A stretch of DNA of 64,000 bases, from contig NZ_FCOL02000014.1 of assembly GCF_001544515.1 (NCBI RefSeq), positions 1 to 64,000 of the forward strand. The letters are read 5' to 3'. The DNA is from Caballeronia terrestris. GTDB lineage: Bacteria > Pseudomonadota > Gammaproteobacteria > Burkholderiales > Burkholderiaceae. The position numbers were made by a program, and so were the translations under genes. Of this stretch, positions 26,175 through 35,987 are shown piece by piece (positions within the stretch are counted from its first letter, which is position 1; every line of letters begins with the position of its first letter). The notes under the pieces were generated by a model that did not search any database, was not told the origin of the DNA, and saw only the letters and a list, made by a program, of their open reading frames with translations.

Positions 26175-28475
26175 TCAAGCATCGAGCGGCGGCTGCGGGT
26201 TCGGCGCGTACGCGCTTGCATACGCATATGTGCGCTTCTCGCTGCGACGCTTCGGCACGGCGTTGAAGATCACGCCCGCGATACGCGCGCCCGTCAGATC
26301 GAGACGCTTGATCGCCTGTTCGAGTTCGCTCTCGCTCTGCGCGCTCGGACGCACGACCACGACGGTCGAGCCGGCATTCGCCGCGATCATGTTGGCATCG
26401 CTGACCGCGAGGACAGCCGGTGTATCGATGATGACGAGATCGTATTGCGGGCAGAGGTATTCGAGCAGCAGCGGCAGACGCGTGGTCGACAGCAGCTTTG
26501 ACGGATTGGGCGGGAAGCGTCCCGATGTGATGATCGAGAGGCCAGGCACGCCGCCCGAGCGGATCGCCTGATCGACTTCCATATGGCCCGCGAGCACTTC
26601 AGCGAGACCGCCCTTGCCGGACTGTCCGAAGATCGACGCGACGCGGCCGCGGCGAAGGTCGCCGTCGATCAGCAGAACGCGCTTGCCGGACTGCGCATGC
26701 AGTACCGCCAGATTCGAGGCGACGAAGGTCTTGCCGGTTCCCGGCGTCGCGCCTGCGACGGCGAGCACGTTGTTACGAGCGCGCTCGATGTCGAGCAGGA
26801 GCGACGCACGCACCGCGCGCAGCGCTTCGACCGCCATGTCGCCCGGACCGTCCGCGGACAGCAGGAAGTGCGCCGTGTTCGCCAGCGCCTCGCTTTCCGA
26901 GTCGTCGCTCAGGACGCCGCGCGGAGCCGGGCGGCCCTTGCCGGCGAGCAACGCCGCCGGGGTGAGCGAGCGATCGAGACGCGCCTGCTCGCTGCTGAAG
27001 CTGACCGCGCCGAACACCGGCAGATGCAGATGACGCTCGACCGTATGCGGGCTTTCTACACTACGCGACAACTGGTTGCGGAAGAACACGAACAGCACGC
27101 TCAGGACCACGCCCGCTGCAGCACCGCCCGCGATGACGAGCGGACGCTTCGGCTTGGCCGGCTCGGTCGGGTAGATCGCGGAATCGATGAGATGCACGTT
27201 GCCGAGCGTGCCGGCGCGCGTGACGGCGAGTTCGCTCGCTTTCTCGCGCATCGCGACGTAGATGTCTTCGGCGACCTTCGCGTTACGTGTCAGGTCGACG
27301 AGTTTGCGCTCCGATACCGGCAACTGGCCGAAGCGCTTGTCGAAGGCCTTCTTCTGCGCGTTGAGCGTGGCAAGCTGCTCGTCGATCGTCTGCACTTCGC
27401 GCGTGCCAGGTGCAAAGCGGCTCGCGACCTGCGTGCGCTGCATCTGCAGCGTCGCGATCTGGTTCTCGATGCCGATGCTGCCTTGCAAATACGACGAAGC
27501 TTCCGATCCCGGCTGCATCGAATTCGACGACATGCGGTATTGGCTCAGTTCCGTCTCGGCGCGCTTGAGTTCGGTTTCGAGGCGCGGCAATTCACCAAGG
27601 ATGAAGTTGCGCGTCAAGCTTGCTTCCTGACGATGCTGGTCGATGTGCGACGCGATGTACGTCTGCGCGATCGCATTGGTGATTTGCTGCGCGAGCTTCG
27701 GATCGTCGTTTTCGTAGAGGATCTGCACGACGCCCGAGTCCTTCGCCGACTCCATCACCTTCAGCTTCTTGAGGAAGCGCTCGACCGCCTTGTACTCGCT
27801 ATAGCGAACGATAGAGAACTCGGTGCCCGGACGCGCGGCAAGGCGATCGATACGGATGGACGTGCCATCCGCACTCGCCATCAAGCCGACGGTGCCCTGC
27901 ACCATCGTGTTGCCTGCGGGGTCCGATAGCTGATAGGCGCCGCCCGGCATCACACGCAGTGAAAGCTCCTTGTTTTGCAGACGCGCAGGGACCTCGAGCG
28001 AACCGATGCCCACCTCCTCGCCGCCCCATGCGAACGACTTCAGGCCGAGGATGGCCGGCAACGGCTCACCGGGCGTCGAAAACAGATTCGTGATGCGGCC
28101 GAAGAACGGCATCTGGTTCGGCGTGACGAGTACGTCCTGCTTGAACTGCTTGATCACCGGCAAGAGCACGGTACGGCTCTGGATGATCTGGATTTCGGCG
28201 TCGGTCGGCAGCGCCGACGGGATGATCTGCTGCTGCGCCTGGGTATTCACGCCGAGTGCGTTCGGGTTCGGATAATCTACTTTGACCAGAGCGTCCGCCT
28301 GAAAGCTTGGCGTGGCGAGAAACGCGTAAAGGGTCGCAGCGCCCGTCACCAGGACGACGATCATGATCACGAGCCACACGTTATCGACGATCAGCTTCCA
28401 CAAATCGCTTGCGGAAAATCCGTCGTCTCTGCTGCGCACAGGGACTGGATCGAAACCAAGAACTGGTGTGTTCAT
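26175..28475 (-). CDS. Polysaccharide co-polymerase/BY-kinase (Wzc/BceF-like)
   Basis: A 766-residue inner-membrane protein that controls chain length and export. It has an N-terminal Wzz domain between helices near residues 33-55 and about 425-445, a long periplasmic coiled coil, then a cytoplasmic tyrosine-kinase domain. Walker A GATPGTGKT is at about 575, Walker A' LLIDGDLRRG follows, and Walker B is VIIDTPAV. The C-terminal tyrosine cluster is very short, Y750, Y752 and Y756 in RTYAYASAYA. AGGA lies 9 nt before the ATG. It leads a likely operon with the polymerase and glycosidase genes. No cognate phosphotyrosine phosphatase or outer-membrane exporter gene is adjacent. Confidence 0.92.
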   Translation of the reverse strand: MNTPVLGFDPVPVRSRDDGFSASDLWKLIVDNVWLVIMIVVLVTGAATLYAFLATPSFQADALVKVDYPNPNALGVNTQAQQQIIPSALPTDAEIQIIQSRTVLLPVIKQFKQDVLVTPNQMPFFGRITNLFSTPGEPLPAILGLKSFAWGGEEVGIGSLEVPARLQNKELSLRVMPGGAYQLSDPAGNTMVQGTVGLMASADGTSIRIDRLAARPGTEFSIVRYSEYKAVERFLKKLKVMESAKDSGVVQILYENDDPKLAQQITNAIAQTYIASHIDQHRQEASLTRNFILGELPRLETELKRAETELSQYRMSSNSMQPGSEASSYLQGSIGIENQIATLQMQRTQVASRFAPGTREVQTIDEQLATLNAQKKAFDKRFGQLPVSERKLVDLTRNAKVAEDIYVAMREKASELAVTRAGTLGNVHLIDSAIYPTEPAKPKRPLVIAGGAAAGVVLSVLFVFFRNQLSRSVESPHTVERHLHLPVFGAVSFSSEQARLDRSLTPAALLAGKGRPAPRGVLSDDSESEALANTAHFLLSADGPGDMAVEALRAVRASLLLDIERARNNVLAVAGATPGTGKTFVASNLAVLHAQSGKRVLLIDGDLRRGRVASIFGQSGKGGLAEVLAGHMEVDQAIRSGGVPGLSIITSGRFPPNPSKLLSTTRLPLLLEYLCPQYDLVIIDTPAVLAVSDANMIAANAGSTVVVVRPSAQSESELEQAIKRLDLTGARIAGVIFNAVPKRRSEKRTYAYASAYAPNPQPPLDA

Positions 28476-29067
28476 CTGACGCTTTCCTCATTTCGTTCGG
28501 AGAATCGGTACACGGGTATCCGCATGCCGCGCCGGAACGCCGAAAGCCCGACGCCACGCTGGTTGCGATGGCGAGGGCCTCTTGGACGTTGACGGCGATG
28601 CAAACCTGACGGCGCTGTAAAGCGGCACAGCTTGCTTGTTGTCTGCTTGCGCAGTGACGATCCACGGAACGAGGACGCGGCACTGGCAGTGCATGCCTAC
28701 ATTCACGTTTCGTTAAGTCATCGTACGTACGGTAGCGCACACGAGGAAAGATCCGGCATAAGCGCTAGGACCGTATTCACACGCAAACATTAGGATTTGT
28801 AATTGGACTTGACTGATGTTTATCTACGGGCATCAGTAAACGCGAAATTAATGCGAGATGCGTGGACGCATCTGGGCGCGCTTGGCGTCGCCGCAAGGGA
28901 AATTTTTTTCGTGGGAGCGTGTAAAGCAGGAGGGGAGTCACGCCGCACGCTCGTGCTAAAGACGATTACAGGCGCGCCTTTAATACGAGCATAGCGACTA
29001 TTACAGCGGTTTCAAGGAAAGTTGCTGTAAGGCCGGGAAAGTACTACCGACCCTGGTGACCGTTTGA
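28476..29067. other. Intergenic region upstream of the BY-kinase gene
   Basis: No supportable gene in 592 bp. It should hold the promoter of the minus-strand kinase operon. A perfect CGTACGTACG palindrome is at 28722-28731. A 7-bp stem (29001-29007 with 29024-29030) lies toward the glycosidase on the left edge and may mark that transcript's end. Confidence 0.5.
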
Positions 29068-30153
29068 TTAAACCGGATTGGCGCGAACGAAGTTCTTGTA
29101 GGCCGAATAAGCGGGATTTTTCGTGCGGCCATCGGCCTCGATCAACCCATAACTTGCATCGATCACGCAATAAAGCATGATGCACTGGATGTTGTACTTG
29201 TCCTTGATGGACTTGTATTGCTTCATTGCGCTCGTGACGTAGTCCGCGGCAGACTGAGCCGAGTCTTTCGAGCCGGACCAGCCGAATTCCGTCAGCCAGA
29301 TCGGCACGCCGAACGAGTCCTTGAGGATCTGCAGCACGTCGATCGACGCGGTGCGACCCGCGCGCTGGATGTTGTACGAACTCTTGTACCAGTGATACGT
29401 GGTGAAGTCCCAGCGAGTCTTCAGCGCGCCGCCGGAGCCGTTCGCTGAACCGTTCGGCGAGATGCCGTTCCACAGCATCTGCAAGGCGCGGTACGCCATC
29501 GGGATGCCGACGTTTACGCCGCACTTGATCGAAGAATCGACCGACTTGACGCCCGCGATCATGCCGCGGATAACGCCGCGAAACGCCGGCCAGTAGGCGG
29601 GATTCCAGTCGGCCGAGCTGCTGCCGTCGCCGCCGATCTTGAGGCCGACCGTATCGAGTTCGTTACCGCACTCGATATATTTCACGAGACCCTTGAGCGG
29701 CTGCGTGCACTTCACTGCCAACGCGTAGCCGAGCTTGTAGGCCGTGTCTTCCGAGCCCGCCTGGTTCCAGCCGGCCGAACGCGGGTTGATCACAGGCATG
29801 ATCGTCACGCCGCTGTTCTTGAAGGCACCCTTCAGCGCACTGGCGACGGTCGTCGCCATGCCGGCATCGGCGACGTCTGCGCGATACACGGTCACGCCGA
29901 GGTCCTTGAGGATCGCCAGTTGCGATTGCGCTGACATCGAGTTGTAGATGCCGCTGCCCCATGCCATGTGACCGTTCATGCCGTAGAAGAGCTTTTGTGT
30001 CGTGGCAGCCTTGGCCGTCGACTCAAGATCTACTGCGTCTTTAGCGGTGGCATCGGCCAGATCGCTTTCAGTACCACCACCACCACACGCGGCAAGGGCA
30101 AGACTACCGGCACCAGCGCCCATGGCAGCGAGAAATTTTCTGCGTGGAAACAT
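29068..30153 (-). CDS. Glycoside hydrolase lipoprotein, clan GH-A
   Basis: A 361-residue exported enzyme. The N-terminus MFPRRKFLAAMGAGAGSLALAACGGGG is a twin-arginine-like signal with a lipobox (LAAC), so it should be an envelope lipoprotein. The catalytic domain is a (beta/alpha)8 type with an acid/base Glu in YIECGNELDT and a nucleophile Glu in IWLTEFGWSGS. An in-frame ATG at 30219 would add 22 residues; neither start has a good ribosome site, and the shorter form gives a normal signal peptide. It is the second secreted glycosidase of the EPS locus, and together they may remodel or degrade the same polymer. The family number is uncertain (GH39/GH5-like). Confidence 0.78.
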   Translation of the reverse strand: MFPRRKFLAAMGAGAGSLALAACGGGGTESDLADATAKDAVDLESTAKAATTQKLFYGMNGHMAWGSGIYNSMSAQSQLAILKDLGVTVYRADVADAGMATTVASALKGAFKNSGVTIMPVINPRSAGWNQAGSEDTAYKLGYALAVKCTQPLKGLVKYIECGNELDTVGLKIGGDGSSSADWNPAYWPAFRGVIRGMIAGVKSVDSSIKCGVNVGIPMAYRALQMLWNGISPNGSANGSGGALKTRWDFTTYHWYKSSYNIQRAGRTASIDVLQILKDSFGVPIWLTEFGWSGSKDSAQSAADYVTSAMKQYKSIKDKYNIQCIMLYCVIDASYGLIEADGRTKNPAYSAYKNFVRANPV

Positions 30154-30714
30154 TTCTGCGCACTGCGATGCGGTTTCCGGCAAATCTTGCGTCTTGACGA
30201 GTAGGTTTGTGGTTGGCATAGGTAAGTTATTACTGGGTTAATCACGGCACGCAGTATATTCGGACCATCAAGCCATCTCCTGTAAGTGGATGTAACAGTC
30301 AGACGATTAGGGAAATTGTTCCTAACTAATATCGTATGAGCTAAATTTATTTCCGATCGTTGAACGTATGAGCATGCACGTCCTTGGTGTTTCCCCTTGA
30401 TAAGCGACTAAAAAGTGCATGAATCTGCCTATCATTTCGAAAGTTAAAACGGGGTCATGGCTAGCTTCGGGAGGAATGACGTGCAGGCGCATGCTAAGAC
30501 GGCAATAGCGCACTGTGTTTAGCGGACATCAGGGAGAGTGCGTGGAGCACGTCGTTCGGGAATTGCCGACGTGTCTTGGGAGGTGGGCTTTTCTACTGCT
30601 CGCCCAAGGGGCGGTGCTAAGGGAAGCGCGCAAGCCTTGGCTTCGGTGTCACAGAATCATCAACACACGTCGCCCGGGCCGCGAGCCACGACCGGCGATG
30701 CAACAACCGGTGTT
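30154..30714. other. AT-richer intergenic region
   Basis: About 560 bp with no convincing gene. It is presumably the promoter region for the glycosidase lipoprotein on the minus strand. A 63-codon minus-strand frame at 30322-30513 starts with GTG and has no ribosome site. Base composition is less GC-rich than the neighbours. Confidence 0.45.
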
Positions 30715-31209
30715 TCATTCGTCAGTTCGACTCGACTCCCCAATCGTGATGACCTGGCCCTTCGGCGCATTTGAACCGTTGACGCGCACGAGTGAGACCA
30801 CATAGTCGCGTGAACCGGTGGCGCCCATCTTAAGGAGCGCCTCGGTAGCAGGAAAATCGAGCGTCGCCGAACCATGATGTGCGGCCCCGGCGATTTCGAA
30901 CGGCCCGAGCGTGCCGATGAAATTGCCCGAGCGTACCGAATCGAGGTCCGCGTTTTCCGGAAGGTTCACATAGACGTTATAGAAATAGCCGCCGCCGGCA
31001 CCCAGCCCTGTCAGCGAGATATTGTCGAATACGATGTTCGCAGACTTGTATTGCCCCGCTGACGCACTCGCAAGCGCCCGGTCCGCGGCGGACAATCCGT
31101 TCGCTGCCGCCGAATAATTTTCCGTGGTCGCGGAGAGCAGGTCCTGCACCGGCTTAAACGAGCTTGCCTCCGCCGGCACACGCGCGCTGATTGACTCTTC
31201 TCTCAGCAC
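30715..31209 (-). pseudogene. C-terminal remnant of a tyrosinase-like copper oxidase
   Basis: The 164-residue frame contains FDNISLTG, YFYNVYVNLPENA, GNFIGTLGPFEIAGAAHHG and YVVSLVRVNGSNAPKGQVITI, patterns seen at the C-terminus of bacterial tyrosinase/polyphenol oxidases. The copper-binding His domains that should precede it are absent. The only starts are non-ATG codons, and the in-frame sequence upstream runs into a TAG at 31318-31320. A full enzyme would be two to three times longer. It is most likely a truncated gene, although expression of the small domain alone cannot be excluded. Confidence 0.55.
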
Positions 31210-31259
31210 GACGCCCTTGACCCCGCCGATCGCGCGCCGGCTCCCGCTGCATAGATTTA

Positions 31260-31361
31260 CTAATAAATCGACGGCGATAGGCCCATGCCGCGCATGAGTG
31301 AGCCGACCGTGCAGGCGCTATCGGCCAATGCGCGCCGCGGAATCTTTACGCTCGATTTGAG
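31260..31361 (-). mobile_element. Possible IS3-family transposase fragment
   Basis: A 34-codon stretch, between a TGA and a TAG, ends in ADSACTVGSLMRGMGLSPSI, which resembles the CTV-x2-LMR-x-MGL motif near the start of IS3-group OrfB proteins. It abuts the broken tyrosinase gene, so insertion-sequence damage is a plausible cause of its truncation. No terminal repeats were found, and similarity is judged from memory. Confidence 0.28.
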
Positions 31362-32061
31362 TCATTAAGGTTTGCGCTTCAGCGTGGCGTGTGTATCTAG
31401 CACGGTGCGCAAAAAGAGATCGTGCGTCCGCGCTTGTTGTACGACGAAAGTACTTTGAGCGACGTACCTTTCGTCATGCCTTGTCGCACACGCGGGCGAC
31501 GATATGTCAGGTGAATTGAATTTGCTGCGGAAGTAAATATGACATCGTGTCAGATGTATTACGGCGACTTACGTGCTTTCTCGCCAGATCGGCGGGCACT
31601 AAGGAATCGACCGACACGTAACGGCCAAGCTGGCTGTGAAGCCCCGCCAAACGCCGCACTAGGTGTGAGGACATCGTCGTTGCAATCGATTTCCTGAGCG
31701 AAATTAACTTCCTTGCCAACTAATTGCGAATCATGTGCAATTGTCCATAAGAGGCGCACCGCACTGAGTCTATTTCGCAACACATTTAATTTGCATGAAG
31801 ATATGGCAATTCGCGTCTATAGTCCATCCGGCGAATGCGTGGCACGTGCGCGAACCGCTTGCGAGGATTGATTCGATGCGAGCGGCATTAAGCCTGTCAA
31901 GCCTTTCCGCGCGTGCACTACGCAAAAGTATTGTTTCCTCCACAATGAGACGTGCACGCATGGCTGCATGACTTCTTACCCCGTTTTGCGTACGTCGCGC
32001 TGGGCATCGCGCGACGTCTTGCAATGTCAATGCCCCAGCTCAAATCGAGGACAATTCGTAT
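31362..32061. other. AT-richer gene-free region before the flippase gene
   Basis: Seven hundred bases without a supportable reading frame; several short frames have no ribosome sites. Base composition is visibly less GC-rich than the genes around it, consistent with decayed or acquired DNA. The promoter of the flippase gene should lie in its right part. Confidence 0.45.
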
Positions 32062-33315
32062 ATGGCGTCATTCAAGAAGAACTTTGCGGTCTTGATGATG
32101 CTGCAGGTATCGACCTACGCGGTTCCCTTGATCACGCTCCCCCTGCTGACGCGAGTGTTGTCGCCCGAGGGCTACGGCCGCCTCGCGTTTTCGATGGCCT
32201 TCATCAATTACTTCATCGTTCTGACAAACTACGGCTTCGGCCTGACCGCCACGCCGCAGATTTCCATCAACCGCGGTAACCGTGCAGAACGTTCCCGGGT
32301 CTTCTGGGAGACGTTCATGGCGCAGACCGCCATTACAGTCGCCGGCTTCGTGCTGCTCATGGTCCTGACTTTCATCTTCCCGAGGCTTGGTGAGGATCGT
32401 GATCTTCTCATGCTCGGTTTTGGCATGGCAGTAGGGGCAATGCTGATTCCTACCTGGTATTTTCAGGGAGTCGAAGATCTGCGAGTCATCAGCTCGATCG
32501 TGTTCACCGGGCGCGTCCTGAGCGTGCCCGCGATGTATCTCCTCGTGCGCGACCGCAGCGACATTTATTGGGCGATGGGCGTGAATTCGCTCGTGCCGCT
32601 GCTCTCGGGCATCGCCATTGTCACGTACCTGTATTTAAGGCGTGAACTCGATTTCGTGCACACGTCCGTACGATCGATCGTAAAGGCGCTGAAGGACGGC
32701 TCGAGCGTCTTCATGGCGACCGCCATCACCGATTTCTATGCGTCAAGCAACATCGTTCTGCTCGCGCTGATTTCGGGCAACGTCGCGGCCGGCTATTTCG
32801 CAGCGGGCGACAAGCTTATCCGGGCCGCTTTAGGCATGATGAGCCCGCTCAAGACCGCGGCGTATCCGCGCATCAGTTATCTCATGCACCACTCGCGCGA
32901 AGACGCATTCGCGTTCCTGCGCAAAATGCTTGCGTTCCAGGGAACGGTCGTCGCAATCATCTCGCTCACGATCTTTTTGGGCGCACCGCTTGCCGTCAAG
33001 ATCCTCTATGGACCGCAGTTCCTGCCGACGGTCGAAGTCCTGCGCTGGATGGCGTTCGTGCCGTTCATGTCGGGCATTGCGGATGTGTTCGGCGTTCAGA
33101 CGATGCTGCCGCTCGGCATGAAGGCGCATTTCAGCCGCGTGCTGCTCGGTTCGGCGACGCTGAACTTCGTGCTGCTCGCCGTGCTGTCGAAGCTCTTCGC
33201 CGAGCAGGGCGCTGCGGCGACGGTGCTCGCGGTGCAGACGTGCGTCGCCATTGCGATGGCGACGACGCTCTACATGCAAGGGGTTCCGTTTCTCAAGCGG
33301 CGCGTCGCGGAGTAA
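32062..33315 (+). CDS. Wzx-like polysaccharide flippase (MOP/PST family)
   Basis: A 417-residue membrane protein with about twelve helices. The N-terminus (VSTYAVPLITLPLLTRVLSPEGYGRLAFSMA, about residues 16-46) is typical of oligosaccharide-lipid flippases, which move undecaprenyl-linked repeat units across the inner membrane. A GAGGA-like ribosome site is about 10 nt before the ATG. It is transcribed alone, in the opposite direction to the polymerase and kinase genes. With the Wzy-like and Wzc-like proteins it defines a Wzx/Wzy-type EPS route. Confidence 0.9.
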   Translation: MASFKKNFAVLMMLQVSTYAVPLITLPLLTRVLSPEGYGRLAFSMAFINYFIVLTNYGFGLTATPQISINRGNRAERSRVFWETFMAQTAITVAGFVLLMVLTFIFPRLGEDRDLLMLGFGMAVGAMLIPTWYFQGVEDLRVISSIVFTGRVLSVPAMYLLVRDRSDIYWAMGVNSLVPLLSGIAIVTYLYLRRELDFVHTSVRSIVKALKDGSSVFMATAITDFYASSNIVLLALISGNVAAGYFAAGDKLIRAALGMMSPLKTAAYPRISYLMHHSREDAFAFLRKMLAFQGTVVAIISLTIFLGAPLAVKILYGPQFLPTVEVLRWMAFVPFMSGIADVFGVQTMLPLGMKAHFSRVLLGSATLNFVLLAVLSKLFAEQGAAATVLAVQTCVAIAMATTLYMQGVPFLKRRVAE

Positions 33316-33350
33316 GGCGGCGCTTGCCGCCTACCGCGCGACGGCCGTTC

Positions 33351-34556
33351 TTAGACGGCTTTTTTCAAGGCGCTGTGATAGACGTCGATGTATGCATCCA
33401 CCATCGATGCGGGACTGAAACTCTTGGCGTGATTGAGCAAGCGGTCGTGCACCGTGGCGCTCTTGAGCAACTCGATGGCATCACGAATCTTTTCGATGAT
33501 CGTGTGCGGCTTTTCGATATCGAAGATGAGGTGTGAATCCGGCTCGATGACTTCGGGAATGCCACCGGTATTCGCGCCGACGACCGGCACGCCATGCGAA
33601 TACGCTTCGACCGTCACGCGCCCGAACGGCTCGTTCCAGATGGAAGGCACCACCAGTATGTCGATGCTGCTTAGGAAGTCGCCCGCTTTCACATGCCCGA
33701 GAAACTCCACTCGCGGATCACGATACTTGGTCTGCAGGCTCTCCATGTAACCCGCGTCGCCTTTGCCGCCGATCGCTAGTGTCCAGTCAAGCGTATCGTC
33801 GGCGAGCAACTGGTCAAGCAGAATCTCAAGTCCCTTTTCAGGCGATACGCGTCCAAGCAGACCGAGGCGCACGGCGCCTCCGCCATAGCGGCGACTGCGT
33901 TCCGTGGGCGCGGCTGAGTCCTTGAACGGCACGTAGCAGTTGCTGATTACCGCGGTGCGCGTGGCTTGCGGGAAATAGCCGCTATCGAGATGCTTTTGCA
34001 AGACGAAGCGACTCACGCCTATCGCCACATCGACACGCGCCGATGCCGCCTTCTTCGGCCCCGCATACAGCGCGCACATCCCGCATTGACGTGTGCATGT
34101 CTTGGCATGCGAGAACATCGTGGACGTGGGGCACATCAGGTAATAGTCGCGTGCCGTATGCACGATCGGCACGCCGGCCTTTCGTGCAATACGCCAGATG
34201 TCGATCGAAAGACACGACAGGTTGCTCGTATTGATGATGTCCGGCTTCTCGCGCGCAATGATGTTTCGCAGCTTGCGCGCCATCATGACGTTATGCACGT
34301 CGATGGCATGCCACATGAGCTTGGCGACGCGCGAGTGTTTCTTGGGCTGATGCGGCCAGTAGAGATTGACCGAGCGCAGATGGTAGATCTTCACGCCATT
34401 CAATTCGCTGAGGCGATCGACACCCGTGCCGGTTGCGCACACGACGCAGACTTCATTGCCGGCGGCGCTTAACCCCTCGGCCAGGATGCGCGTCGATACT
34501 TCGGCGCCTCCGACTGAATCGGGGTGGTACAAGGTGTTTGCAATTAGTATTTTCAC
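33351..34556 (-). CDS. Glycosyltransferase, GT4 family
   Basis: A 401-residue GT-B enzyme that adds a sugar during EPS repeat-unit assembly. The N-terminal domain opens with VKILIANTLYHPDSVGGAEVS, typical of GT4 acceptor domains, and the C-terminal donor domain has the EX7E motif in EPFGRVTVE. A cluster of Cys residues (SHAKTCTRQCGMCALY, about residues 150-165) is unusual for the family and might bind metal. The start is taken as GTG at 34554-34556, where homologous sequence should begin; TTG at 34565 is the alternative. It is convergent with the flippase gene, 35 bp away. Donor and acceptor sugars are unknown. Confidence 0.87.
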   Translation of the reverse strand: MKILIANTLYHPDSVGGAEVSTRILAEGLSAAGNEVCVVCATGTGVDRLSELNGVKIYHLRSVNLYWPHQPKKHSRVAKLMWHAIDVHNVMMARKLRNIIAREKPDIINTSNLSCLSIDIWRIARKAGVPIVHTARDYYLMCPTSTMFSHAKTCTRQCGMCALYAGPKKAASARVDVAIGVSRFVLQKHLDSGYFPQATRTAVISNCYVPFKDSAAPTERSRRYGGGAVRLGLLGRVSPEKGLEILLDQLLADDTLDWTLAIGGKGDAGYMESLQTKYRDPRVEFLGHVKAGDFLSSIDILVVPSIWNEPFGRVTVEAYSHGVPVVGANTGGIPEVIEPDSHLIFDIEKPHTIIEKIRDAIELLKSATVHDRLLNHAKSFSPASMVDAYIDVYHSALKKAV

Positions 34557-34803
34557 GGCGTTCAAACTGGTTCGTGGTCTTCGATACAGGCGCCCTCGAA
34601 ATGCATTTGCGATAAAGGCGTGCCGAGGGCGATGAGTGCACCGGTGCAGTCACAGCGAGAAGGCCAATCGAACGGGCCGCGATTGCGACGTTCGTGATCC
34701 TTGTTAAGCAGAGTGTAAGCTAATCCTCTGGCGTTCGGAAGACGCGAGGGGCAATGATACATGTCGTGCGCTAAGTTTCCTCTTAGGGTTGGCTATACCA
34801 GGC

Positions 34804-35919
34804 TCATTCAGCGGACGATCGTGCTTCGTAGTAGCGCGCAGTCTCGGGGCTACTGCCATAGAGGATCTGCGCGAGCCTGCTGGCCGCGCGCTCCCATTTG
34901 AACTGGCTCGCATGCTTCAGGCCCATCTGGCGATGCCGCTCGCGCACGTCGGGCTGCGTCACCATGCGTTCGATCTTGGCGGCGATGTCGTCGACGGAAT
35001 TCGCATCGCAGTACATGGCCGCGTCGCCGCATACCTCGGGAAGCGACGCTTCCGTCGATGTGATGACCGGGCATCCGCAATACATTGCCTCGAGCGGAGG
35101 CAGGCCGAAGCCTTCGTAAAGCGAGGGGAAGACGAGGCATGCCGCGTTGCTATAGAGCGCTTTCAGCTCTCCATCGGAGACGAAGCCCGCCCATGTCACG
35201 CGTTCCGAGTCGGCTTTTTGCGCGGCGCTATCCGAAGCGAATATCCGGGGATTGGCGCCGCCCGCAACCACGAAATGAATGTTGGGAACATGACCCAGCT
35301 TGTTGATCGCCTGCAGCACGCGTTGCAGATTCTTGCGTGGATCGAGACTGCCCACGATCACGCAATAAGAATCCTTGACGAGCGTGAGCCGCGTAAGAAT
35401 CGACGGGTCTGCCGTGATGCGGTCCAGATGATCAGCGCCTGGCCGGATCACTTCGACCTGTGATTCGTCGATACGAAGATGATGGCAGATGCGTTCTTTT
35501 GAGAAACTGGAGACGGTAAGAATGAGCCGCGTCTGCCGGCGCAATATCGAAAATTTCATTCGATACCACAGCAGGAATTTCTTTGAGAACGCGTGTGGCA
35601 CATCGTAGACGGCCATGTCGTGAATCATCACGAGTTGGCGGCGCTTGAGCAGCGGGCCGGTGTTGCACAGGCTGATGAGCGTGTCGCGACCCGCCGCGAT
35701 TGGCAAGGCAATCTGCTCCCAGAGATTGCCTTTGAGCGATCCACCGATACGCGCAGTCCGTGACGCGAGTCCGAGGTCGGCGGCACTACGCGGCACGATG
35801 ACCTCCAGTTCGCTTGCCGACGACGCGCGCGCCTGCATGGCGCGGGTCAGTTCGTAAGCGACGCGCTGAACGCCGGTGATGCGTTGTGCTGCGAACTTGC
35901 CGTTGATTGCAAACCCCAT
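34804..35919 (-). CDS. Glycosyltransferase, GT4 family (mannosyltransferase-like)
   Basis: A 371-residue GT-B enzyme. The N-terminal segment GFAINGKFAAQRITGVQRVAYEL resembles WbaZ/mannosyltransferase-type GT4 proteins that recognise lipid-linked acceptors. The donor domain has the GSLDPRKNL loop and the EX7E motif in EGFGLPPLE. The ATG at 35917-35919 follows a GGGGA site; longer upstream frames are not supported. It is the second of three GT4 enzymes and probably uses GDP-mannose supplied by the ManC-like protein at 38165, an inference from context. Confidence 0.88.
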   Translation of the reverse strand: MGFAINGKFAAQRITGVQRVAYELTRAMQARASSASELEVIVPRSAADLGLASRTARIGGSLKGNLWEQIALPIAAGRDTLISLCNTGPLLKRRQLVMIHDMAVYDVPHAFSKKFLLWYRMKFSILRRQTRLILTVSSFSKERICHHLRIDESQVEVIRPGADHLDRITADPSILTRLTLVKDSYCVIVGSLDPRKNLQRVLQAINKLGHVPNIHFVVAGGANPRIFASDSAAQKADSERVTWAGFVSDGELKALYSNAACLVFPSLYEGFGLPPLEAMYCGCPVITSTEASLPEVCGDAAMYCDANSVDDIAAKIERMVTQPDVRERHRQMGLKHASQFKWERAASRLAQILYGSSPETARYYEARSSAE

Positions 35920-35987
35920 GACTTCCCCGTGTGATGCCGCTTGCTGATTATGCAGCCGGACCGCAGCGCGGGCCGGCCGGATGCGCT

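Noticed and set aside
28803-28994. 63-codon plus-strand frame
   Set aside because: TTG start, no ribosome site, no resemblance to a protein family.
30322-30513. 63-codon minus-strand frame
   Set aside because: GTG start without a ribosome site in AT-richer DNA; nothing recognisable.
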